A DNA stretch of 64,000 nucleotides from Paenibacillus sp. FSL R7-0273 (GCF_000758625.1 NZ_CP009283.1:4227501-4291500), one strand, 5' to 3'. Positions 8,979-18,423 are shown, counted from the stretch's first letter. Made by a program: numbers and translations. Notes: generated by a model from the sequence alone, not told the origin.

Positions 8979-9110
8979 GCTGGTGGACTTATTAGGCATG
9001 TGCCGGGGATGGGAAACTTACAGGGGAGGAACCAGAGGAACCGTGAATACACTTCACTATTTCCGGGTAGCCTGAATTGATGCGGATGAACAACCCCTGG
9101 TATGATCGTT

Positions 9111-9161
9111 AAAAAAGAGGCAGCCAGAGACATACATAATGTCCCCGGACTACCTCTTTTC
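9111..9161. terminator. Long imperfect hairpin, probable terminator
   Basis: AAAAGAGG pairs with CCTCTTTT, with inner pairing of GACAT and ATGTC. It is the first hairpin after the HxlR gene and is bounded by A and T tracts. Confidence 0.6.
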
Positions 9162-9175
9162 AATATAGATCTTTG

Positions 9176-9530
9176 TTCGGCTCAGCCGCCAACAACGGGA
9201 TTTTTACCGTTATTTTCAGCATATTGCTCGCTTCAGCCGCTAACAACGGGATTTTTACCGTTATTTTCAGCACATTGCTCGGTTCAGCCGCTAACAACGG
9301 GATTTTTATCGTTATTTCCAGCATATTGCTCGGTTCAGCCGCTAACAACGGGACTTTTACCGTTATTTTCAGCATATTGTTCAACTCAGCCGCTAACAAC
9401 GGGATTTTTACCGTTATTTTCAGCACATTGTTCAGTTCGGCCGCTAACAACGGGATTTTTACCGTTATTTTCAGCACATTGCTCGGTTCAGCCGCCAACA
9501 ACGGGATTTTTACCGTAACTACTCGTAAAC
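9176..9530. repeat. Seven tandem 51-bp hairpin repeats
   Basis: The core AACAACGGGATTTTTACC recurs at 9191, 9242, 9293, 9344, 9395, 9446 and 9497, exactly 51 bp apart. Each unit contains a small hairpin (AACGG, 8-nt loop, CCGTT) and a spacer such as CAGCACATTGCTCGGTTCAG. Because 51 is divisible by three, several frames stay open, but most differences between copies would change the amino acid and no ribosome site precedes them. I therefore read the array as non-coding. Function unknown. Confidence 0.85.
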
Positions 9531-9572
9531 TGCTCACTCATTCTGCTGTGAGTGCAGGGTGCATAGACCTAA

Positions 9573-9609
9573 TAAAAAATAAGGAGCAGGACATCGCATA
9601 CCGCTCCTT
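9573..9609 (-). terminator. Intrinsic terminator of the SLH-GH43 gene
   Basis: AAGGAGC (9581-9587) pairs with GCTCCTT (9603-9609), followed on the minus strand by a run of six T at 9580-9575. It lies 26 bp past the stop of the arabinanase gene. Confidence 0.8.
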
Positions 9610-9634
9610 CTCTTTCTTTTCACAAGCCAGCCTG

Positions 9635-12600
9635 CTAAAGATCAGCCGAATGGTAGTCAGCCAGCACCGCTTCCGGTGTAAGCACATTATTATACAGCTT
9701 CAGCTCGTCGATCAGGCCCTTGAACGGTACATCCCAATAATTAACCCCTAGCGTGAAAACCCCGTTGCTGCTCTTAAAAATATCCGGGAATCCGCTGCCC
9801 GAGAACTTCTCCTCCCCGTTAATATACAGCTTGACCGTCCCGATGTTGACCGTGAAAGTGACATGCGTCCAGGTTCCCGCAGGAATGATGTAGCCTGCAG
9901 TTGCCTCGTAGGCCGCATTTGACCAAAGCATAGTAGCTTCCGAAGGACCCTTCGGCACCAGACTGATCCAGCTGCTGCTCGAGCTTGCCCCGAAGAAAGC
10001 CGTTGTAAAGGCCGTTAGCTCGTCCGGGTTTAGCCACAGCGAGACTGAATATGTGTTGCTGTTAATCAGCCCGTCCGGCAGCCTGATTCCGGAAGCTCCG
10101 TCAAATTGGGCAGCCTGGCCGATTACCCCTTCTCCGTAAGTAATACTGCCGACAGTAGCATTGCCAACCAGCGCCCCCGTTACCCTGCCTTCACCTGCAA
10201 GCTGGAGCGAATCCTTTAGGTCTCCGTCAAAAGAATACACTGCGACCCGGCCGTCCGTAACCTTTACCGTATAGCTTGCGGTTACATGGCCGCCGTCTGC
10301 GGAAACAGCGGTAATGACTGCTTCACCTGTTGACTTGGCGGTCACTGCTCCGGTAGCTGCATCAACTGCAGCGATTGCAGGTGAACTTGAGGTCCAGGAC
10401 AGAGACCGGTTACCGGCATTGAGCGGAAGAATAGCGACGGCAGGAGTATAGGTATTGCCGACAGCGATACTTTTCTGCACATCAGCAAAGGTGATCTCGC
10501 TCACCTTCACATTGGCATCCGGCTCACCGTTCACCAGCCAGCCTACGGCTTCGGGTGTCAGCGCTTTTTCATATATGCGGAGCTTATCGATCTGTCCTTT
10601 GTATGGGATATCCCAATAGTTGACCCCAAGGGCAAAGACACTATCATTACCTGCAAACAGGTCGGTATAGTTCGCACCTGTATATTTCAGCATTCCGTTC
10701 AGGTAAAGCTTAACGGTTCCTGCATCATAGGTGAAGGCGATATGCGACCACTGGCCAACCGGAACCTGCAGCCCGGCATCAGCATCCAGCCAGGTTTCAC
10801 TGCCGAACCAGACCCGGGTGGTCGCCCCGCCGTTGCCGTAAGGCAGCAGGCTCATCCAGCTGGCAGGGCTTTTGGCTCCGAAGAACGCCGGTGTAAAAGC
10901 GGTCAGCTCCTGCGGATTCAGCCACAGGCTGAATGTATAGGCGCTGCCGTTAATCAGCCCGTCTGGCAGCCGGACACCGGAATTGCCTTCAAGCTTGAGC
11001 GACTGCCCGTCCTGGCCGGCTGCATACGCAACCGTTCCATCTGTCGTGTTCAGCAGCTTGCCGGTTACGGTGCCGTCAGCCTGCCTGCCAGCGCTCTCCG
11101 CCAGACTGTCTTCAAAATCATATGCAGCCACAAGCCCGTCCTCAAGCAGCGTCCCGCCCAGCTGAATAACCACTGCAGTGAACGTCTTCGTGACTGAAGA
11201 ATCGCCAAGCCTCAGGGTTGCAGTCAGCTGCACCTCGGCATTGCCGCTGCCTGCCTGCGGCCGGGTAACCTTACCGTCTGCCGCAACAACAGCAGGATTT
11301 GAGGATGTCCAGGTAATGAGAGCCCCTTGCACACCGGACACCGGCAGCTTCAGGTCTTTATAGACCTTGCTGGTATCACCAAGCGTCAGGCCGCGGGCAA
11401 TATTGTCCACCAGCTCTTCATTACTAAGCTGCCTGATGGCACTGCCCCAGACGGATACGCCCTGGCCGGACATCGCCGTAAAGACAATAACCTGTTCGTT
11501 CCGGGTGGAATCCCACTGCTTTACGAATACCCCTTTGTACAGACGCTGCACCGTACGGCCGTTCTCTGTTTCGTTAATCAGCAGATGGGCATAATAATCG
11601 CCTGTCAGCTCCCAGGTTCCGCTTACCGCCCCTGCCAGCGTGCCGTCCTCTAGCAGTTGGACATTTACAGTCGGTTTGATTGTACCTGAGGTATCCTTGC
11701 CGTGATTAACGAACTGGTACGCACCGACGACATCTGCCCGTTGAAACTTGGCTAGTGTCTCGCCGGAATAACGGTGCGGAGCCACAACCGGCCAGGCATC
11801 CTCATTCATGAACATCTGGTGCACCCGGACCTCATGGGTCTCCCCGCGCATCGGGAACCTGGTATGGAAGAAGTTGAACAGCTTGCCCAGCCCTTCATCA
11901 TAAAACACCGAATTATGGCCGGAGGACACATAACCATATGCCGGGAAGTCCGTCTCGCCGTTCAGATTACTGAACAGGAAATTTCCGATCAGCTTGTTGC
12001 CGATGCCCGAATGATCCCCATCCGTCGCCAGTACAGCATTCTGCCCCGCAGCATCCATGTAGGGCCCGTCCGGGTTCACTGAGCGGAACAGCCGCATATT
12101 GTAGCCGCCGTCAGCAGCCAGCCCCCCGTAGGTTACATACAGATAGTAATATCCGGTTATGCTGTCATAGACGATATAAGGCCCTTCGCCGGATTTATAA
12201 TTACCGCCGGATATCTTGGTTCCGAAATAACGGTCGATCATTCTGCCGTCTGCCGTAGTTCCATCCTTGCCAGGGTATACCGGCTGTCCGGTAGCCGGAT
12301 TAACCTCCAGCACGAATATTCCGCCAGACCAGGAGCCGTAGGTCATCCACAGCTTGCCTTCCTTGTCATAGAACAGCGTCGCGTCAATCGCATTGGTAAA
12401 TTGCTTGTTGTTGTACGAGCCGTTTGCATTGAACCACGCCGGATTCATGTCTTCCAGCGTTCCATTGCGTATCAGTGCCTGGATGTTGGTATTAGTCCAC
12501 TTTTTATTGACTGTACTGTCGGCATCATACTGCTCATCGAGTGTGAAGCCGGAGTAGATTACTGTTCCGCCGTAAACATACGGGCCTTCAATGTTCTGCG

Positions 12601-14425
12601 AGACGGCAAATCCGATTGCAGAACGGATATAGGTGGAGGAGGCGCTGTAATAGATCATGTAGGCACCCTTCGTGCCATCCCCGTTGACATATTCCGCATT
12701 CCAGAACACATCCGGTGCCCAGACAGAGAAGCCGCCCTTGCTGTCAGCGTCATTTTCTCCGGCCCAGGCAAAGGATTCCGCCAGATTGGCAGACAGATCA
12801 CCGTAAAGCGCATTATCCGGTGTCTTGTAGCCGTTGGTGAACGTACTCCAGTTCAGAAGATCCTGCGACTTGGCTGCCTCAATATGCGAGCCGAAAACAT
12901 AATAAGTCCCTCCGTCCCTCACTACCGAAGGATCATGTACGGATACGTTGCTGAACACCGGTGCAGCGGGTACCGGGGTAGGTACCGGAGTAGCCGCCGG
13001 CGTTGGTACCGGGGTAGCTGCCGGCGTTGGTACCGGGGTAGCTGCCGGCGTTGGCGAAGCTTCGGGACCTGGCGACGGCGCCGGTGATCCGGTGCTTCCG
13101 CCGTCAATTACCGGAGCTGGAGTAGCTGCAGCTGTCGGCACCGTTGATTCCAGCCTGATTAACCCGCTGAATTTCGGATCATAGCTTACCTTACCGGTGC
13201 CCTGAACCGTGATCTGTCCGCTCAGATTAGGGATCAGATTCCTGATCTCGCTTCCAGCCTCCGCACGCAGCGCTGCCATCCGGTTAAGCGTCAATTCCGC
13301 GATCAAGCCCCTTACCAGCACAAGCTCCGGCCCGCCCGATGCATTGATTACAACAGAATCGAAGCTGCCGCTAAGCTCGATACGCGACCCCGCAGGCAGG
13401 GCGGTCTCAAGCTTCACCCGGTTAAAGCCAGCTCCGCTCAGTGCCGTATCTTCTTCCAGTCTGACGCCGGACTCAGCTGTTACATCCGGCACGGCGCTGC
13501 TGCCCTTGAGTACAATCCGCAGCTTGCCATCCGGCTTGTCTGCAATTAGCGACGCTGCTGAGGTATTGTTCAGCACCACACTGTTTTCTCCTCCGCCGCT
13601 GACGATTATTTTGCCGGCAACCTTCACATTGTCGAGCAGGATGTCGCCTGCCGCAATCCCTTCCGTAAGATACAAATTGCCTGTAATTTCAGTATCCTTA
13701 AGTGTCACACCCGCTGTACTGATCACCATATTCTTCGCCGTCCGCTGAGTATAGCTGCCGCTTTGCAGAATCATCTCACCGGACAGCTTCCCGATCATCC
13801 GCACAGCTTCTGCCCGTGTTACCGGACGTCCGCCTTTAAAGCTGCCGTCCTCATAGCCGCTGAGGAATCCCCCGCTCAGCAGTGTGTTAACTGCTTCTCT
13901 GCTCCACTCGGGTAGTGTTCCGGCATCCTGCGGTGCCGCAGCTGCAGCAGCGGCATCAAGCCGGAACAGCCGGTACAGCATGACTGCCGCTTCCTGGCGG
14001 CTGACCGTCTGCAGCGGACGGAAGGTACCGTCACTATAGCCCGATACATATCCTGCAGTTACCGCCTTCATTATTTCGCTGTAATACGCCCCGCCCTGCT
14101 CCACATCACGAAAGCCGTCTGCAGCTGCCATAGTCTGCAGATTAAATACCCGGTTAACAAGGGTAACCCATTCCGCCCGGGTGATGCTTTGATCCGGCTT
14201 AAACACACCTTTTCCGTAACCCGTCAGCAGCCCCTTGTCCACCCAAGTCTGCAAATCACCGGCAGCCCAGTGTTCTGCATAGTCAGGAGCTGTTGCCGCC
14301 TGCTGCTGTCCGGCGGAATTATTGTCCTTCCCGGTTCCCGTAGCCCCCAATGCAGGGGAAGGAACGAGCAGGAGCAGAGCAAGAAGAGAAGCTGTTAATC
14401 TGCCAGTGCGTTTTTTCAAAAGCAT
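9635..14425 (-). CDS. Cell-surface SLH-anchored GH43 endo-arabinanase, multidomain
   Basis: 1596 residues, predicted to hydrolyse alpha-1,5-arabinan at the cell surface. Order: signal peptide (1-28); three SLH motifs (about 47-95, 105-153, 170-215) that bind cell-wall polymer; a beta-rich stretch (about 225-425) I cannot assign; a Pro/Thr linker with repeated ATPVPTPA (about 430-490); a GH43 five-bladed propeller (about 493-890) with catalytic D498, D681 and E747; a beta-barrel-like domain (about 898-998) typical of this arabinanase type; a bacterial Ig-like domain (about 1003-1088); then LamG-like, Ig-like (Big_2) and LamG-like domains to the end. The two LamG domains are clearly related. 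The ATG abuts GGAGGG; the TTG at 14419 has better spacing and may be the true start. Confidence 0.92.
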   Translation of the reverse strand: MLLKKRTGRLTASLLALLLLVPSPALGATGTGKDNNSAGQQQAATAPDYAEHWAAGDLQTWVDKGLLTGYGKGVFKPDQSITRAEWVTLVNRVFNLQTMAAADGFRDVEQGGAYYSEIMKAVTAGYVSGYSDGTFRPLQTVSRQEAAVMLYRLFRLDAAAAAAAPQDAGTLPEWSREAVNTLLSGGFLSGYEDGSFKGGRPVTRAEAVRMIGKLSGEMILQSGSYTQRTAKNMVISTAGVTLKDTEITGNLYLTEGIAAGDILLDNVKVAGKIIVSGGGENSVVLNNTSAASLIADKPDGKLRIVLKGSSAVPDVTAESGVRLEEDTALSGAGFNRVKLETALPAGSRIELSGSFDSVVINASGGPELVLVRGLIAELTLNRMAALRAEAGSEIRNLIPNLSGQITVQGTGKVSYDPKFSGLIRLESTVPTAAATPAPVIDGGSTGSPAPSPGPEASPTPAATPVPTPAATPVPTPAATPVPTPVPAAPVFSNVSVHDPSVVRDGGTYYVFGSHIEAAKSQDLLNWSTFTNGYKTPDNALYGDLSANLAESFAWAGENDADSKGGFSVWAPDVFWNAEYVNGDGTKGAYMIYYSASSTYIRSAIGFAVSQNIEGPYVYGGTVIYSGFTLDEQYDADSTVNKKWTNTNIQALIRNGTLEDMNPAWFNANGSYNNKQFTNAIDATLFYDKEGKLWMTYGSWSGGIFVLEVNPATGQPVYPGKDGTTADGRMIDRYFGTKISGGNYKSGEGPYIVYDSITGYYYLYVTYGGLAADGGYNMRLFRSVNPDGPYMDAAGQNAVLATDGDHSGIGNKLIGNFLFSNLNGETDFPAYGYVSSGHNSVFYDEGLGKLFNFFHTRFPMRGETHEVRVHQMFMNEDAWPVVAPHRYSGETLAKFQRADVVGAYQFVNHGKDTSGTIKPTVNVQLLEDGTLAGAVSGTWELTGDYYAHLLINETENGRTVQRLYKGVFVKQWDSTRNEQVIVFTAMSGQGVSVWGSAIRQLSNEELVDNIARGLTLGDTSKVYKDLKLPVSGVQGALITWTSSNPAVVAADGKVTRPQAGSGNAEVQLTATLRLGDSSVTKTFTAVVIQLGGTLLEDGLVAAYDFEDSLAESAGRQADGTVTGKLLNTTDGTVAYAAGQDGQSLKLEGNSGVRLPDGLINGSAYTFSLWLNPQELTAFTPAFFGAKSPASWMSLLPYGNGGATTRVWFGSETWLDADAGLQVPVGQWSHIAFTYDAGTVKLYLNGMLKYTGANYTDLFAGNDSVFALGVNYWDIPYKGQIDKLRIYEKALTPEAVGWLVNGEPDANVKVSEITFADVQKSIAVGNTYTPAVAILPLNAGNRSLSWTSSSPAIAAVDAATGAVTAKSTGEAVITAVSADGGHVTASYTVKVTDGRVAVYSFDGDLKDSLQLAGEGRVTGALVGNATVGSITYGEGVIGQAAQFDGASGIRLPDGLINSNTYSVSLWLNPDELTAFTTAFFGASSSSSWISLVPKGPSEATMLWSNAAYEATAGYIIPAGTWTHVTFTVNIGTVKLYINGEEKFSGSGFPDIFKSSNGVFTLGVNYWDVPFKGLIDELKLYNNVLTPEAVLADYHSADL

Positions 14426-14467
14426 ATCCCTCCATTACTAAAATTGGCCTTACTCAGCCATTACGAA

Positions 14468-14482
14468 TAAAAACGCTTACAA
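14468..14482 (-). promoter_or_regulatory. cre-like site upstream of the arabinanase gene
   Basis: The minus strand reads TTGTAAGCGTTTTTA, matching WTGNAANCGNWNNCW at 14 of 15 positions. It is about 45 bp upstream of the start codon, consistent with carbon catabolite repression of a polysaccharide-degrading enzyme. A weaker 13/15 match lies at about 14557. Confidence 0.45.
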
Positions 14483-14662
14483 GAGGTATTTTAAAAAAAG
14501 TTTCTGTTTAGTCTTTGTTTTATTTTAAATAATAATAAACAAAAACCCGCAAGAAACTCTGTAACCGCTTTTATTCTATAGCGTACATGCTATATTAGTC
14601 AATTCAAATTTTTAAATAATATGAATCTTTTTATACTTTTATTTATTAATTATAAATTCATG

Positions 14663-14708
14663 AAAAAGAGCAGCGGCCCGCCCGGATAATTGGGAGAAGC
14701 GCTGCTCT
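14663..14708 (-). terminator. Intrinsic terminator of tetR-type gene
   Basis: AGAGCAGCG (14667-14675) pairs with CGCTGCTCT (14700-14708). On the minus strand a T tract follows. It lies just downstream of the TetR gene ending at 14757. Confidence 0.8.
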
Positions 14709-14756
14709 ATTCGTCTGTTTTTTTCTTTTAACCTTTAGCTGAATGTGTACCGCTTC

Positions 14757-15443
14757 TTACTGCTTCGCCTGCTCCTGTATCACCTGCTCGATCCCCAGCA
14801 GAATGATCTTCAGGCCGAACTCAAACGCCTGATCGGTTCCCATCAGCTCGAACAGCCCGGTCGTAAACATCCTCCGGAACAGCCCCGCATCCTTATCAGT
14901 CATTGTGTCCAGCAGCTGAAGCATCTCTTCACCCGGGAGCGCTTCATGATCCTTAATCATAGCGGAGACATTGCGCTCGTGCTGATAGCTGTCCAGAACG
15001 AAAAAGAACACATAGTTCATCATCGTGGTAGCTGCCTGCATTTTTTGCTCAGGCTCAAGCGGCGTCTCTTCGACGCAGAGCAGCATCCGGTTGGTGAACC
15101 GGATCAGATCCGGCTCATGCGGCAGTGTCATCATCATCAGCTGGGTGGAGCAGGGATACCGGCTAAGCACGCTGCGTACCGTTACGGCGAGTCCCGCCAG
15201 CTGCCCTTTCCAATCCCCTTCAGAGCGGTATTCCCCCAAAATGATTTTGGAAATCTGATTGGCCAGGCTTTGGTACAGATTCTGTTTGCTCTTGAAGTAC
15301 CAGTACAGGGAGGGTGCCTGAATTCCCACTCTGTCCGCCAACCGTCTCATGCTGAATTTTTCGATGCCATCTTCTCCAAGAAGCTCCCATGACGCTTCCA
15401 AAATCCGGTCCTCGGAAATCTGAGGCTGCTGCTTTTTCATCAT
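14757..15443 (-). CDS. TetR-family repressor of the divergent MATE pump
   Basis: 228 residues. The N-terminal helix-turn-helix (about 10-55) contains ILEASWELLGEDGIEKFSMRRLADRVGI and SLYWYFKSKQ, resembling TetR-class regulators with a large ligand-binding C-terminal domain. It is divergent from a MATE efflux gene, and the intergenic region holds three copies of one 13-bp motif, so it very likely represses the pump and itself until a drug-like ligand binds. Two adjacent ATGs (15443, 15440) follow GGGCGG; which is used is uncertain. The ligand is not predictable. Confidence 0.88.
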   Translation of the reverse strand: MMKKQQPQISEDRILEASWELLGEDGIEKFSMRRLADRVGIQAPSLYWYFKSKQNLYQSLANQISKIILGEYRSEGDWKGQLAGLAVTVRSVLSRYPCSTQLMMMTLPHEPDLIRFTNRMLLCVEETPLEPEQKMQAATTMMNYVFFFVLDSYQHERNVSAMIKDHEALPGEEMLQLLDTMTDKDAGLFRRMFTTGLFELMGTDQAFEFGLKIILLGIEQVIQEQAKQ

Positions 15444-15458
15444 TATCCGCCCTTTTAT

Positions 15459-15540
15459 CTAACAGTGTAAGTTTATGCTTTACAAGTCCATAAGCCCATG
15501 ATATCATCTAACACTGTAAGGTTCAATCTAACACTGTTAG
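15459..15540. promoter_or_regulatory. Three TetR-type operator copies
   Basis: CTAACAGTGTAAG (15459-15471), CTAACACTGTAAG (15508-15520) and the perfect palindrome CTAACACTGTTAG (15528-15540) lie between tetR and the MATE gene. Two copies are near the pump start and one near the regulator start, a layout that suits repression of both genes. Confidence 0.75.
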
Positions 15541-15572
15541 GCAAAAATCAAAACAAGAAGGTAGTGATCCAA

Positions 15573-16925
15573 ATGGATGCTGAAAACCTCCATTATTTCG
15601 AGAAAGCCCCTGTCGCAAAAGCCGTGGCCCATTTCGCCGTACCCATGATGCTGGGTATGTCGATGAGTGTCATCTACTCCATCCTGAATGCTTATTTTAT
15701 CGGAACACTCCACAATACTGCGATGTTAACTGCACTTGCACTAACCCTGCCGCTGTTCGCTATCCTTATGGCGCTGGGGAACTTTATCGGCATGGGCAGC
15801 GGTACCTTCATCTCGCGTCTGCTGGGTGAGAAAAAATACAATGACGTAAAGCATGTGTCCTCATTCGCTTTTTACAGCAGCCTGGCACTCGGCCTTATCG
15901 TCATTGCCGCCGGTCTCCCGTTCATCCATTCCATTGTCCATAGCCTGGGGGCAACGCCAGAATCCTTCGGCTTCACCAAGGACTATGTCACCGTTATGCT
16001 GATCGGTTCACCCTTCCTCGTATTATGCTTCACACTGGAAAACATTGTGCGCTCAGAAGGCGCAGCCGTTAAGTCCATGGTTGGCATGATTCTCAGCGTT
16101 GCTGTTAATATTATTCTCGATGCGCTGGTTATCTTTGTATTCCATTGGGATGTGATCGGCGTTGCATCAGCGACAGTGATCTCCAACCTCGTGGCGAGTA
16201 TATATTACGCTTACCATATGAGATTCAAGAGCCCTTTTTTAACAGTCTCGATACGGTGGTTTAAGGCTTCCAGAGAAATTGTCAGCAATGTTATTAAAAT
16301 CGGCGTTCCCGTCTTCATTATGAGTGTCTTCATGGGGGCAATGTCGCTTATTCTCAACCATTATCTTGTGGAATATGGCGATGCTGCCGTAGCCGCTTAC
16401 GGCATTTCATCCCGTCTGCTGCAATTTCCGGAGTTTATTATTATGGGGTTATGTGAGGGAGTTGTGCCGCTTATCGCTTTTTCTTTTACGGCCAACAGAT
16501 TGCGGATGAAGCAGACCATCGGATTCACAGTCAAAAGCATTGTCATGCTCGCAGTCGCCTTCGGCCTTATCGTCTATCTGATCTCCGGCCATTTAATCGG
16601 CTTGTTCACTAATGACCCGCAGTTAATTGAGATGGGCAGCTACATTCTCCACGTGACCTTCCTGTCCCTGTTCATTTCTGGCACGACAGCGTTGTTCACG
16701 GGGATCTTCCAGGCAACAGCGCAAGGGACTGCCGCATTTATTATGTCAATTATCCAAGGCGCTACGCTCATTCCCGTGCTCTACATCGCCAACCGGATGA
16801 ATGGCTTTCACGGCGTGGTCTGGTCACTTGTTATTGCAGATGCTGCCGCGTTCCTTGTCGGAGCCGGGATGCTGTATATTCTGCGGAATAAATTGCAGCC
16901 GGATCTGGAGAGCCTGGCACAGTGA
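15573..16925 (+). CDS. MATE-family multidrug efflux transporter
   Basis: 450 residues with about twelve hydrophobic helices in two related halves (PMMLGMSMSVIYSILNAYFIG near the start, VPVFIMSVFMGAMSLILNHYLV in the second half), as in MATE antiporters that export cationic drugs using H+ or Na+ gradients. The start at 15573 is chosen because it follows AGAAGGTAGTG at good spacing; an upstream in-frame start would run through the operator repeats. It is divergent from a TetR repressor. A bidirectional terminator follows. Substrates are unknown. Confidence 0.9.
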   Translation: MDAENLHYFEKAPVAKAVAHFAVPMMLGMSMSVIYSILNAYFIGTLHNTAMLTALALTLPLFAILMALGNFIGMGSGTFISRLLGEKKYNDVKHVSSFAFYSSLALGLIVIAAGLPFIHSIVHSLGATPESFGFTKDYVTVMLIGSPFLVLCFTLENIVRSEGAAVKSMVGMILSVAVNIILDALVIFVFHWDVIGVASATVISNLVASIYYAYHMRFKSPFLTVSIRWFKASREIVSNVIKIGVPVFIMSVFMGAMSLILNHYLVEYGDAAVAAYGISSRLLQFPEFIIMGLCEGVVPLIAFSFTANRLRMKQTIGFTVKSIVMLAVAFGLIVYLISGHLIGLFTNDPQLIEMGSYILHVTFLSLFISGTTALFTGIFQATAQGTAAFIMSIIQGATLIPVLYIANRMNGFHGVVWSLVIADAAAFLVGAGMLYILRNKLQPDLESLAQ

Positions 16926-16944
16926 GGGATGCTTGTTCAGGTAA

Positions 16945-16989
16945 AAAAAAGCCCGCTTCAGCCAGATGCTTGGCGAATACGGGCTTTCT
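16945..16989. terminator. Bidirectional intrinsic terminator
   Basis: AAAGCCCG pairs with CGGGCTTT, with inner GCCA/TGGC pairing, flanked by A8 and a T-rich tract. It separates the convergent MATE and GNAT genes. Confidence 0.85.
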
Positions 16990-16993
16990 CTTT

Positions 16994-17413
16994 TCAAATG
17001 GTAAGGTCGAGCTTCCTGGTAAGCAGAATTTCGAGCGGCTGCGAATCAAGGATCAGACAGCCTGCATCTGTATAGCCTAATTTTCTGTAAAAATGCTGGG
17101 CTCCTTCGTCCGCCTGGGTAGAGGTCATCACCATGTTGAAGCCCTTTTGCTTCATCTGTTCCTCCCAGAACCGGACAACCTTCGCCCCTGTCCCCTGGCC
17201 CCGAAACGGCTCATCGATCCAAAGCAGGTTCATGAACGGGATGTTGTCCCAAAAGTAGCCATACCTCATCCAGCCGATGTTACTCCCATCCTCGTGCCGC
17301 AGGATATAGATTTCATTTCCGTTCATTTTAGCCGGTATCAGGTCTGCGGGGATATGCCGGTCACGGTCTCTTATGTATTCATAGTCAGCTTCTGTTGCGA
17401 AAGCGATGTGCAT
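16994..17413 (-). CDS. GNAT-family N-acetyltransferase
   Basis: 139 residues, a complete single GNAT domain. The acetyl-CoA-binding loop is visible as EPFRGQGTGAKVVRFWEE (about 67-84), and QHFYRKLGYTD is the typical C-terminal part. GNAT enzymes transfer acetyl groups from acetyl-CoA to amines; the acceptor cannot be read from the sequence. The ATG follows AAAAGGGGC. It is convergent with the MATE gene. Confidence 0.85.
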   Translation of the reverse strand: MHIAFATEADYEYIRDRDRHIPADLIPAKMNGNEIYILRHEDGSNIGWMRYGYFWDNIPFMNLLWIDEPFRGQGTGAKVVRFWEEQMKQKGFNMVMTSTQADEGAQHFYRKLGYTDAGCLILDSQPLEILLTRKLDLTI

Positions 17414-17509
17414 TATTTTGCCCCTTTTATTTAGTTATAAGTTCCATATAGTTAGACTAGGATTACCAAAATTTGTTGCGGAGCTCTTAACCTGAGGGTC
17501 GATATAGCG

Positions 17510-18283
17510 TTAGCCAAAGGAAGTTCTGGAAGCAGCCATTGCATTTAAGGCGTTCTCAAAATAGCTATATACTTCATCTGCAATTCCCAGAAACTCTTCA
17601 ACAGGTACATTACTATCCAAGTAACAAGCATACAGATAATCAACTAAAGCGGAGTCAATCTCACAATAGTTTAATATGGCATTCTTCATCTCAATAATGT
17701 CATCTTGCCATACACCTGTACCTGTATCTTCTAGAACCAAAGAGTATAATGCACGAATTAATCTTTTAGAGTAACCTTTAATATATCTGATTTCCATTGT
17801 GTTATCACTGGCATTAGAAAGTAAACTATGTATACGATCTACTTCCTCCTTAGTCTCTATATTTAAGTCTAAAATGAACGCTGGAGAAATCATTATCGGT
17901 GGTACTTTTTCACCAACGTCCTGACCATATATGCAAACACAAATGATCTTTATCCAAAAACCCCACTCATTCGGTTTACTTAATACATCGTCAATCGGGC
18001 AAACTATCGTATCAATCTTAGTTACTACCGGATATTCTTCCAATAGTCTGTTTTTAATATTTGACAATCTTTCGTAATCAATATCTTTGGGATTTGCACA
18101 TACAATAGTAAAGTCTGCATCTGACTTAAAAGGTTTAGCAGTTCCTTTTGGAATTGAGCCACACATATAAATGCTATGAATCTTACCTTCAAATTCAGTA
18201 AGTATATTATCTATATACTTATCAACAAAATCCTTATATTCACTTTGTATTACAACTCTATTTATAACCTTTTCTAATATCAT
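17510..18283 (-). CDS. Nucleotidyltransferase-domain protein, resistance-enzyme-like
   Basis: 257 residues from the ATG at 18283, which follows AGGAGG with seven-base spacing. The nucleotidyltransferase motif CGSIPKGTAKPFKSDADF (about 42-59) has the GS-x-SDxD pattern that binds metal and NTP, as in aminoglycoside nucleotidyltransferases and related minimal enzymes. The C-terminal half is helical. It is AT-rich relative to the flanking core genes, like the next three genes, suggesting acquisition. An antibiotic-modifying role is possible but not demonstrated. The stop codon TAA is embedded in GGCTAACG, reminiscent of the repeat found after the neighbouring genes. Confidence 0.75.
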   Translation of the reverse strand: MILEKVINRVVIQSEYKDFVDKYIDNILTEFEGKIHSIYMCGSIPKGTAKPFKSDADFTIVCANPKDIDYERLSNIKNRLLEEYPVVTKIDTIVCPIDDVLSKPNEWGFWIKIICVCIYGQDVGEKVPPIMISPAFILDLNIETKEEVDRIHSLLSNASDNTMEIRYIKGYSKRLIRALYSLVLEDTGTGVWQDDIIEMKNAILNYCEIDSALVDYLYACYLDSNVPVEEFLGIADEVYSYFENALNAMAASRTSFG

Positions 18284-18423
18284 ATAGACTCCTCCTAAGA
18301 ACTTCTTCGTTCGTACTGTGCGATCCCCCATGTTTATATTAAACTAATTTTATACTTTTATGGTAATTTTATTTGAAAGGGTTGAATAAGCACACTTTCT
18401 TTTATTAGACAATATCTTCGTGC

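Larger units (their letters stand above)
14426..14756. other. Gene-free AT-rich region between arabinanase and tetR
   Basis: 331 bp with no supported gene. It holds the arabinanase promoter region on the right side of that gene, cre-like sequence near 14470 and the tetR terminator near 14690. The remainder is AT-rich, with no further structure that I could define. Confidence 0.6.

Noticed and set aside
9176..9530. A CRISPR array.
   Set aside because: There are no unique spacers: the whole 51-bp unit is repeated, and no cas genes are present.
9173..9751. Open frames on both strands through the 51-bp repeat array, encoding 17-residue repeats.
   Set aside because: The period is divisible by three, so frames stay open automatically. 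Most copy differences are non-synonymous, and no ribosome site was found.
12401..13087. A 228-codon plus-strand frame ending in an Arg/Gly/Ser-rich repeat.
   Set aside because: It is antisense to the linker and GH43 part of the arabinanase, and its low-complexity end comes from the linker repeats.
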